A stretch of DNA of 64,000 nucleotides from Proales similis (lineage: Eukaryota; Rotifera; Eurotatoria; Ploima; Proalidae), in the NCBI GenBank assembly GCA_019059635.1, contig JAGVRJ010000003.1, positions 1,302,001 to 1,366,000 of the forward strand, given 5' to 3'. Each line of letters begins with the position of its first letter. The first letter of the stretch is position 1. Made by a program: the position numbers and the translations under genes. The notes below the pieces were generated by a model. The model was not told where the DNA came from. It saw only the letters and a list, made by a program, of their open reading frames with translations, and made no database searches. Below are positions 43,024-52,215 of this stretch, piece by piece.

Positions 43024-43788
43024 TCGGGCCTTTTACTCGTTTACAACTTCTGCTCGTTCGACCTGGTCTTGTTTGCTTGCTTTGCGACAGTTATCTATGA
43101 AATTTATTCGCTAGATGAGCTGGATGCAACGATCTTGACGCACTTTATCTCTTTCGAGTGCTCGGCGTCAAATTGAAAAATATTCGACAAATCGAGACTT
43201 CATTATGTAAGGTTGCTTGATTTTGCCTGAGAGGGCCGCTGCAAATTATGTGCGGCTTTTACTCATGGATTCGATCCAGTCATTCGGCTTTGTCTTTGAG
43301 ATAATTTTTAACAACTTGAGGTTTCACTTCCTCTCTCTCTGGGTTTTCACCTTTCATTTCTGTTCTCTTCTTTTTGACTCTTTTCGAGCTTTTTTCAAAC
43401 TTTTGCAACTTTTTCAAAAAAATTCCAAGCAATGGTCCGAGTTTCTTTTTTGGATTGAATATGATTGGTTTTTAGGTGGATTGTTCGATCACAATTTTGG
43501 GCATTGGAAACGGAAAAAATCAAAAAAGTCGCCTTAAGGCATTGATGATTGAAATATGGCGCGCCTTGGGTCTTTAAGCTGATCGAACGCTTGGAAAAGA
43601 GCCCCAACAGGTATTAAATGGCGCGAAACCAACTTAACACTGCCTCAGATCGACTGATCATGTGCTCGGCGAATATCATGCTGCTCATAACTTTCTTGCT
43701 CTCATTTCGCGCTCGGCACATGATAAAACAATCCATTCAAGCTGCATTTGTTAAATGACCTCAACTCAATATAGAAGAGACAGAGAGA
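43024..43788. promoter_or_regulatory. Divergent promoter region between CLEC16A and TSR1
   Basis: This 765 bp separates two outward-transcribed genes. It has a T-rich tract (43320-43420) and a GGCGCGCC site at 43558-43565 whose 13-bp context TGGCGCGCCTTGG recurs in CLEC16A exon 1 (43004-43016). No coding gene is seen. Confidence 0.5.
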
Positions 43789-46700
43789 ATGGAAACCCAA
43801 GCCAGACATCGTCCGGGCGCTTTCAAGCAGCAGAACAAGGCGCACAAGACCGGCCGACATCGTTCAAAAGGCGAGATCCAAAACACTCACAAAGGTGACC
43901 GCTGGCATGCCAAGCAAGAGCCTTCCCAATGTTTGAGTGTTTGCATCTTAAACAGGTCGAGTTGATGCCAAAGCGCAGAGCAAGAAGCGTAAAGGAGCCG
44001 AGTCAAGGGACGACCGCAAAAACAAACTCAACCAGCTGAGACGCAATAAACGCGAAGAGATCTTGAGCAAAAAGCGTTTGGTCGGCTCATTGAACGGTTG
44101 TCCTCACGTGGTCGTAAGTTTGAGAATGTCACCTCTCTTCGGTAATGTGACTCACACCAACATTCAGAGCGTGATTCCTTTGTCGGCCAATGTTGATTGC
44201 GGGCAAGCAGTGGAACAGCTGATAAATTGTGAATCAGAAGCTGTGAGCAGAGTGAGCGAGACTGGCGTCTACTGCCTCGAGTAAATTATCCAAGCCAATC
44301 ATAGCTCTCAGCCGTTCTTAGACCACTTGCATTCATGCAGATCTGCACGTCTCAAAGTGAAGTACAACTTTTTACTTCCAAATCCGAACAACGTAGACGC
44401 CCTGACCGATGCGATAAAAATAACCGACACTTGCGTGTTTCTGGTGTCTCCGGACGGCATTGACGCTTTTGGCGAGTCGCTCATAAATCTCATATACTCT
44501 TTCCATCTACCTGCGCATCTGTTTGTGGTCCAGGTGAGTTGGTCAAGACTGGTGCCTTAAAAAAAAAAAGAAATTCAGTCCGAGCTTTAAAAAGGGTCTT
44601 AAAGATCTGTCGAGCAAAGCTCAGCGAGAGGCTCGTGAATGTTTAACCAAGACGCTTGAAAATAAGTAAACCATCGCGCAAGCACCTTAGCTAATGGGGT
44701 TCACGGTTTCGAATTTGCAAGGAATCTAAACTCAAAACTGTTCACACTTGACTCAGCGAGCGATGGACTCAGTCTCATTCATCGAATGAGTCAGCACAAA
44801 CTCATCGACTTCAAGTTCAACGAGCTAAGATCGCATCTTCTGGTGGAGAAATATGAAGTTGAACCTTACGCAATGAATGTGAGTTCTATTTTCAGATTGG
44901 GCCCTTTCGCATCATTAATGGCGCTCTCAATAGCCCACAAACGGAATATTAACTCTGTACGGTGTTGTTCGAGGCAGAAAGCTTGACGCCAATTCGCTTC
45001 TCTACCTTCCCGGAATGGGAACGTTTCAAATGAGCGAAATACATGAATATCGCAAAAGCGGGCCAAACACGTTCGAATGGGAACTAGCCCAAGCAGCTGA
45101 TCCGGCCAAGCAGGAAAGTCTGAAGAGCGAGGCCGACTACGACGAAATGAACTGTGAACAGACTTGGCCCACTGAAGAAGAGCTCAATGAAGGTGAGAAC
45201 TGGATCAAGCTCAATTAGTTGATTGGGGTTCAATCTGAAATGAATGAATTCAGCCTCGAAAGAGACGGTGGTGAGAAAAGTGCCGAAAGGAACGTCCGAC
45301 TACCAGGCAGCTTGGATCATTGACTCTGAGGGCGAAGATGAGAGTGAAGAAGAGGAAGAAGATCTATCGGATGAGGATAGCCAAGACGATGGCCAAGATG
45401 AGGATGAATTTGAGCAAAGTTCAGCCGATTCAGACCAAGACCTCGATGAGAACAACAACGTCGATATGAACGACGAGCGAATGGAAACGGTAGATTGACC
45501 ACAGCGGCCACGGGTCACTTTCTAAATGCTCATTTGATCAAGATGAGTGTTGCAACCGCCGTCGATAACTACGATGAAAAGTATGACGAGGAAGAAGAGA
45601 TGCAAACGTAAGCGTCACAAACTGTGCTAGATTTATCAAAGTGCAAGAAGCTAAAGCTGTGCTCAGCTACGAGAAAATCAAGGCGGCCAAGTCGGATGCT
45701 CAGTTTCCGGACGAAATCGACACGCCCATGGACGTGCCTGCTCGCGTTCGATTCCAAAAGTGAGCTGCTGACGTCTGTCATATGAACGCATTCGATATTT
45801 CATTTGTGCCTGTTTGATTAGATATCGAGGACTGAAGAGCTTTAGAACATCGCCTTGGGACAAGTACGAGAACCTGCCGATGGACTACTCGCGCATATTT
45901 CAATTCGAAGACATAAAGCGAACGTTCAAACGCATCAGCAAAGAGAAGCTGAGTGGAGTTGAGATCGGCAGCTATGTTCGCATTAGAGTCAAGAACGTGC
46001 CCTGCAACATTCGCCCAGGTAGGCTGAGATTGAAGTGCGTTTAAATGGCCGAAGGCTGATCACTATTGACTTGAAGCGGCCGGACATCCGATAATTGCCT
46101 ACGGACTGCTCAAGCACGAGAACAAAATGTCTGTGCTGAACTTGAAACTGAAGCGAATCGAAAACGGCGAGTATCAGATGCCGATCAAGTCAAAAGAGAA
46201 ACTCGTATTTTACGTTGGTTGTCGTCGCTTTGAGGCCGGTGCAATATTCTCGCAGCACACAAACGCTGACAAGCACAAGATGGAGCGTTTCATGCCATCT
46301 GGTGTTAGTTTTGTGGCCACAGTTTTCGCGCCCATCACTTTCCCGCCAGCCAGCGTGCTCGCGTTCAAAGAGCTGCCCGACGGACGACTGATTCTGGTCG
46401 CCACTGGCTCTATTCTTTCCATTCAACCGGAGCGAATCGTTCTCAAGCGAATTGTGCTCAGCGGACACCCGTTCAAGGTCATCAAGAAGAAGGCCGTCGT
46501 CCGATACATGTTCTTCAATCCAGGTTTGTTTAATTGAATTAAAAAATTCAGAAAAGCAGACCTTCAACGCTGCATTCAACCACTTCAAGAGGACGTTAAC
46601 TGGTTCAAGCCGGTCGAGTTGCGCACCAAACACGGCCGCCGCGGACATATCCGAGAGTCGCTTGGCACTCACGGTCACATGAAATGTCAGTTCAATGACA

Positions 46701-46798
46701 TCATAAAGTCATTCGACACCGCTCTGATGAATCTGTACAAGCGGGTGTATCCAAAGTGGACCTACTCAGATCGATCGGGTTGCTTATTGAATGCATGA
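43789..46798 (+). CDS. TSR1: Pre-rRNA processing protein TSR1
   Basis: The gene starts [20 protein letters not shown] and [16 protein letters not shown], the typical basic N-terminus. The first exons are 43789-43894, 43956-44113, 44168-44280 and 44341-44533, then more short exons. Later blocks include [36 protein letters not shown] before a long acidic stretch (about 45.3-45.5 kb), [16 protein letters not shown]-like sequence, [87 protein letters not shown] and the end [14 protein letters not shown]1 is a GTPase-like (inactive) assembly factor that sits on pre-40S subunits until late cytoplasmic maturation. AATAAA is at 46807-46812, nine bases after the stop. The RICTOR reading frame opens about 40 bp later. 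Confidence 0.95.
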
Positions 46799-46806
46799 GC
46801 CTGAAG

Positions 46807-46812
46807 AATAAA
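46807..46812 (+). terminator. TSR1 polyadenylation signal AATAAA
   Basis: A canonical hexamer immediately after the TSR1 stop. It implies a 3' UTR of only about 25-35 nt and leaves little room before RICTOR. Confidence 0.7.
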
Positions 46813-46967
46813 TTGCCGAAAAAAAACAAACAAATTAAAGCCGCGTGTAGAACTTGCTGAAAGAAAGCCAGAAGAACGTTGCGGTTTTTCAATTCGCTTT
46901 CGCTTTTTACGATTCCTCTTTACTTGAGATTTTTAAAGTTCCGAATGCGTTCAAGCATTCCGATGTG

Positions 46968-49900
46968 ATGATGCGAAAAGAAACAATGAGCAATGAGCTG
47001 AGAAAGCTCAACTTGCGCCAATTACTCCAAGAGCTCATGCAAGTGACGTTCGACTGTGAGAATCAGCTGTTCGATATTTTGAAGGAAATCAAGTTTCGAT
47101 TCAAGAGCGTCATTGAGAGCCAGTCAAATGATATTCAGTTATTTGACGAGTTTGCTCAGCCCTTGTGTAAATGCCTAGTGCAGCTTTTGATCCTGAACGT
47201 TCATTCTGGCTCACTTCGCCTGTTGAGTCTGCAGCTCATTCTCTTGCTCGCCCATCTCAAACGCTTTAATTCAATTCTGAACGAGCTGCAGGCGCCCATG
47301 TTCATTTTACGCCTGATCGATTTGAATTGCAATGAAAATGAAGTTTTGCTTTCAATCGATTACTTGCGACTCAAAATAGAACTTTACCCGCACGAGCTCA
47401 ATGCCAGCTATTTGTACCCGCTTCTCTCGTGGATTGAAAACACACAGAACAAACTCAATTTACTCATGATCCAAACTCTGCTTGAGCTCGCCTGCGTGAG
47501 GAGCAGACTGGCGTGCGAACATCAGGTGCCAAGCGAGTTGTTGAAACAAGCGATCGAGGCGCCCAATTTGGGAGATGTTGAAATCGACGCCATTGTCGAT
47601 TGTGTTCTATTCTGTTTGGACGAGGCCGAGAATCGACATCTTATGCGGCTGCACTCGCTATTCTCCACAGTTCTTGCTCCTTTCCTCGACCTTTATTTCA
47701 TCGGATGCAAGAGCGACACGGACGGATTCGATGGCATTGTTGAGCGAGCACTTCGAGTTCTCACTCGGCTTTTCTCATCTTTGCCCGGAGTAATTTGCTT
47801 AGGCTCCGACAGGCAGACCTATTTGCACACGCTTCTCTCGCCTCTTCGATGGCCATTGCTGAACCGAACCGGTGACAAAAGACTCACGGTCACACGTCAT
47901 TTGGCCAAAGACGAAATAATTTGCAATCGAGAGATAACTGTTTTGAACAAATTACTTTCGTTTGTTTATCAGATATTTTCCATCAGAGAAGTGGTTGATC
48001 AGCCAGAAAGTGCGACTGTTGCGTCTCGGTTTGACGAGCTGGCTGAGAGCGACGAGTTTCTGGACGGCGAGTGTCACACTCTGCTGAGTGAGCTCGAAGA
48101 TTTTAAAGAATTCGCATACGGCGATCGCAGTCGAAGTCTGATCTGGCAAAGCCACCTGCCTACTCACCATCGAGCATTTCTGCTCAAAATGTTCATTGAG
48201 GCGAGTCTGTTTGAACGCCTGCTCGATCTCTACTTTGGTCTGCCGGTCTCGTTTCTCCAGTCCGAAAGTGAGCAAGTGGCCTATCAATATCTTTCACTTC
48301 GAACGGTTCATTTGTTCGCCGAGCTCTACTATTTGGCCAACAACGTTCTCTATCATGAGTACAGCGTGCAAGATTTAATGCCCGAAACTGTGAGCTCAAG
48401 CAAACCGTATAGCGAACAAGGCCTGTACAATGAGCTTAAGCGGCTCTCGCTCATTTCCTACTTGCGCTTTCTAGACGACCCTGAGCGTGAGAGCGAGCTT
48501 ATATTCTATCTGAACGAGTTCAACGTTCAAAGAGCCAGTCTCAAGCGTATTCCTCGATCGATTCCGTTCAGAGTGCGCTTGTTTCTGGCCAACGCCGGCT
48601 TTAGTGCAATCTATAGAGAGCAGTTCACCACCCTGGGAGTTTGCTGTCCGCCAACGGATCGCTGGTCAACGTCAAAAACACAAAGTTCGCCTTTGAGCGA
48701 CCTAATCCACGCGATTATGCCCGAGGAAATGATCACTTTGGTGCGGTCAGACAGCCGGAGCACACTGAACGAAAGCGAAAGGCAAATGGACAGCTTGATT
48801 GACACTTCTCAAGTTCTCTCTGACGAGACTGAACCAAAAGACTGGAACTGGTCGAGTTGTATTGCTCTGTTCGAGAATTTTCTGCTCACTCGCAACGAGC
48901 TGGCGCCAATGTTCCGTGCGAGTCGAGACTCGTTGATCGTCAATGAGAGTCTAGGCAAGCTACTTCGCGATGACGGAAAGCTCAAGAGATGGCTGAAACG
49001 CCTCGGCAAGTTCTTCTCGCATTTGAACGTTCATGAAACGGTCGCTTTGCCTTTCGATCAAATATTGACCACGGCCGTGTACTTGACCGATTTGCTTTTG
49101 TTCAAAATTGAGTCGGCCCGAAACACGAATCGGAGGGTGGCATTGCGAAAGAGCGATTTTTGCGAACACCTCTTGGGCGCCCTTTTGTCGGCAAGCAAGC
49201 GATTCCTGGCAGACGAGCGAATTATTGTCAGTCGCTCGACCAGTTTAATGGTCACAATCTTGGCTCAACTCTCGACCAGCGAGCTGGGCGTGAGCCTGAT
49301 GCATTTAAATGGCCTGTACACTTCTCTGATAAATCATTGCAACAACAATCCGGCCCTGATGCGACTTGTGTTGAGTTCGTTCAACTTTTTCTGCAGCGAA
49401 CAGTCTCGTTCGTTGTTGGACACTTGTGTTTGTGTAGTTGTCGATTGGCGCGCATCTCGAGACGATCAACTTGCCCAAGAGTTGGCCTCCACCCGCTCCT
49501 ATCTGCTCCAATTGATCTTCAGCATATTCCGCGCCAATCAAGCCCGATTCGATGCCTTTTTCCTGCGTGTTCTCAGTCGCATGTTGACTGTCAACTACTT
49601 GCAGGACGTTAGCGAGGCCAAAATTGTTCGAGAAGTTCTCAACATATTCGGCTATATAATCAACTCTCGTCCGGAGTTGGTCGCAGAGTTCATGGAGCTC
49701 GAGCCAGACTTTCTCGCTCACTTGCAGCGAATGAGAGCGCATTCTTTAGGCGAGCTGCGAGCCAGAATCGCAATATTCTACACTCGCCTCGCGGTGGCCG
49801 TTCAAAATCAAACTGAAAATCTGATTCAACTTTGGCGCGAGGAAAATCTAAACCAAGTCTATCCGCAGCTGGTCGAGCAAAAGCTGTTTGAAGCACATTT

Positions 49901-51113
49901 GCCCTCTGGAATCGAGCCTGAACTCGATCAGACTGACGAGGTTCCAATTTACATTTACCGACGTTTGAGTAACATGTGCAAAGATTCGCTGTTCAACTCA
50001 GTTCGTCGCAGCGCGCAAAATCTACCGTTCAACCTGAACGCGGCTCTTTGGAGCATTGAACGCATTGATTCGTGGAAGGAGGAGTCAATTGACCCGGAGT
50101 TTGATCAAGAAATTCGATCATTCTTAGTCAAAATAAAAGAATGGAAGCAACAAGAGCTAGGAGATTTAAAAGCCGCCATGTGGACTTTGGCATTTCTGGG
50201 CTCCAACGATTCGGGCTTCAAGTACCTGGCGTCCAGTCTAGACCGAGAAAGAGCGATATTTGCAAATCTATTTGAACTGATTGGGCACTTTGTATCAATA
50301 TGCGAACTTCACTCAAGCTTGGCGGTAAGAGCAACAGGCTATTACTGCTTAAACCAAATTGCTAGATCTTACATCGGTGCCAACCTGCTGGGCAAACTCG
50401 GCTGGCACTCTTTCTTGCCCAGCAGCAGCTATTCAAACACCGAGCTCATCAAATGGGAGAGCAGAGAGAAAGAGGCAGCACAACTGGGATTTTATTCGTC
50501 CATCGACACGGCCGTCGTCATATTCAACAATAACCGATCGAAGCTGGCGCTGGAGTTGCCCAAAATTGCACTTTATTTCAACTGTGAACTCTCTGTGCAC
50601 GAAAAACGTCTCATTGCCGAACGCAATCGTGTCGACCTCGTGAAAAAGTCAAATGAAGAGCTTATAGCCGAAGCAGAGCGTGATGAGCTTGCCGAAATTA
50701 GAGTGAACTGCGTGCCAATGCGAACCGGCCTCATGTGTGCCAAAGAAAGAGGCCACCATTCAAATGACCTTGAATCAAATGATTTGAGCAACGATGCCGA
50801 ATTGACGTTTACTGGACCATTTCCAAGGCCAGAAGGGTGCCTAAATCGGCAGCTTAGAGAGGAGATCCTCAACTCGATTTTCTCCCTTTCACCGCCCATT
50901 CAAATCGATGCGACCCAGACAAAGCTGCTCGAGCTTAAACAGAAGGAATCCGATCAGTTTGACTTGTCTCTTTATTCTGATGTTTGGAGGCGATTTTTAT
51001 CCGTTCGCAAGTTGAATTATAAGCTGCGTCAATTTGTACAGCGTCTATTTCAGTTTTCAATTGAGCAGGCCGAAAGCATTGAGCAAATCAACTCAACAAC
51101 TCAAATTTCTTAA
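46968..51113 (+). CDS. RICTOR: RICTOR, TORC2 core subunit, in a single exon
   Basis: One uninterrupted frame encodes 1,381 residues from the first in-frame ATG (46968). The frame stays open back to 46851, after a TAG that may be part of a splice acceptor. The chain is alpha-helical repeat throughout. Recognisable RICTOR blocks are the N-terminal FAQPLCKCLVQLLILNVHSG region, the middle-domain WNWSSCIALFENFLLTRNEL, VYPQLVEQKLFEAHLPSG, then DEVPIYIYRRLS, PFNLNAALWSIERIDSWKEE and WKQQELGDLKAAMWTLAFLG, and SSLAVRATGYYCLNQIARSY with LLGKLGWHSFLPSSS near the end. RICTOR scaffolds TORC2, which phosphorylates AKT/SGK/PKC. The protein lacks most of the long disordered phosphorylated tail of vertebrate RICTOR (~1,700 residues). 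Sequence divergence is high, so the call rests mainly on the C-terminal blocks and overall architecture. Confidence 0.88.
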   Translation: MMRKETMSNELRKLNLRQLLQELMQVTFDCENQLFDILKEIKFRFKSVIESQSNDIQLFDEFAQPLCKCLVQLLILNVHSGSLRLLSLQLILLLAHLKRFNSILNELQAPMFILRLIDLNCNENEVLLSIDYLRLKIELYPHELNASYLYPLLSWIENTQNKLNLLMIQTLLELACVRSRLACEHQVPSELLKQAIEAPNLGDVEIDAIVDCVLFCLDEAENRHLMRLHSLFSTVLAPFLDLYFIGCKSDTDGFDGIVERALRVLTRLFSSLPGVICLGSDRQTYLHTLLSPLRWPLLNRTGDKRLTVTRHLAKDEIICNREITVLNKLLSFVYQIFSIREVVDQPESATVASRFDELAESDEFLDGECHTLLSELEDFKEFAYGDRSRSLIWQSHLPTHHRAFLLKMFIEASLFERLLDLYFGLPVSFLQSESEQVAYQYLSLRTVHLFAELYYLANNVLYHEYSVQDLMPETVSSSKPYSEQGLYNELKRLSLISYLRFLDDPERESELIFYLNEFNVQRASLKRIPRSIPFRVRLFLANAGFSAIYREQFTTLGVCCPPTDRWSTSKTQSSPLSDLIHAIMPEEMITLVRSDSRSTLNESERQMDSLIDTSQVLSDETEPKDWNWSSCIALFENFLLTRNELAPMFRASRDSLIVNESLGKLLRDDGKLKRWLKRLGKFFSHLNVHETVALPFDQILTTAVYLTDLLLFKIESARNTNRRVALRKSDFCEHLLGALLSASKRFLADERIIVSRSTSLMVTILAQLSTSELGVSLMHLNGLYTSLINHCNNNPALMRLVLSSFNFFCSEQSRSLLDTCVCVVVDWRASRDDQLAQELASTRSYLLQLIFSIFRANQARFDAFFLRVLSRMLTVNYLQDVSEAKIVREVLNIFGYIINSRPELVAEFMELEPDFLAHLQRMRAHSLGELRARIAIFYTRLAVAVQNQTENLIQLWREENLNQVYPQLVEQKLFEAHLPSGIEPELDQTDEVPIYIYRRLSNMCKDSLFNSVRRSAQNLPFNLNAALWSIERIDSWKEESIDPEFDQEIRSFLVKIKEWKQQELGDLKAAMWTLAFLGSNDSGFKYLASSLDRERAIFANLFELIGHFVSICELHSSLAVRATGYYCLNQIARSYIGANLLGKLGWHSFLPSSSYSNTELIKWESREKEAAQLGFYSSIDTAVVIFNNNRSKLALELPKIALYFNCELSVHEKRLIAERNRVDLVKKSNEELIAEAERDELAEIRVNCVPMRTGLMCAKERGHHSNDLESNDLSNDAELTFTGPFPRPEGCLNRQLREEILNSIFSLSPPIQIDATQTKLLELKQKESDQFDLSLYSDVWRRFLSVRKLNYKLRQFVQRLFQFSIEQAESIEQINSTTQIS

Positions 51114-51331
51114 ATAAATCAAACCAAGCAAACGAACGAAAATGAATATTTTTGTTTGTCGCTTGTTCGCTGTCGGCTTCATTCACAGACACCGAGCAGA
51201 CCATGAAAGCATAGAACCCCAGAACTGGGCTTGGAGAGTGTTAGGGCAAATTTACATATGAATATGACGAGCACTAGCAAACTAGGTGAACTCGCGTTTA
51301 ATTAAATCTGGACAAACAGGGCTCTCTATGA

Positions 51332-51344
51332 TGTGTGTGTGTGT
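51332..51344. repeat. TG dinucleotide run
   Basis: Short TG microsatellite of about six units. Confidence 0.7.
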
Positions 51345-51685
51345 ACTGAAGAGGGAAAGGAATTGGGTTTTCAGAAAACACTTGCTCCAGGCGCTTATTT
51401 AGCCGCCAAGTTCTCAGTTGGCCGTTGAGTGAGTTGAGCAAACAAATCTAAGATTGAAGAGGATTGGGAATCGACACTCATTCGCGTTGAGAGTCTGGGG
51501 CGCTTTTGGAGACAAGTTGAAGGCAAGAGGGCAAACAGAGGTTAACAAGACGAATGGCCGCCGCCATTCCATTCGGATTTATTCATACACATTAAGAGGT
51601 AATAAATAAAACTGAGAAGGATAAACAAAAGTGAGACAAAGAACTTGTGCATTCGACAATTCAGTTGATGCAGAAGCAGAATCTA

Positions 51686-51735
51686 GAATAATAATAGTAC
51701 AACGATATGAATAATAATACCACTAATAATAATAG
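51686..51735. repeat. Interrupted AAT/TAA trinucleotide repeat
   Basis: Three short AAT blocks separated by a few bases, in the RICTOR-RFX spacer. Confidence 0.7.
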
Positions 51736-52215
51736 TGGGCTTGAATGGAATTCGCCTGGTGCTATTTATTTTTGGAAGTTACATTCAATAAATTCTTTTT
51801 TTTTTGTATGCGTGTGTGTGTATGATTGAACAATACAGATTGAATGGCTGAAGGGCTTGCTATTCGATGAGAAGATAACTAGAAAGATGCTGCTGCATTC
51901 AGAGCGGCACTTTTAGCTGCCTTGAATTCATTTGTCGAAGAGACGAGTGAAGCGTCAAAGGCGCCGCCAGCAGAAACAGCAGCAGCTTACTCCAACTAAA
52001 CAAACGAAAAAGAATGGACAATGGAAAATTTACAACAAAATTGGCGCCGCCATTGGGCGCACACGGCGAGTACGTGGCCAAGCACTTTGAACTAATAAAT
52101 ATTCAGTGAGAGAGACCAAGAGAGAAGAAATAAAAAGTGAATTAATGAAATGGAAAAGCTGAACGAAAAAAAGTGTGGGAAGAGAAAGCTGGGTTTAATT
52201 GGCAAAGGCGGCTGG

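Larger units (their letters stand above)
51114..52215. other. Convergent intergenic region between RICTOR and RFX
   Basis: A TG run (51332-51344), AAT repeats (51686-51735) and a T/TG-rich tract near 51795-51825 are present. No credible gene; this is 3' UTR and spacer. Confidence 0.5.
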
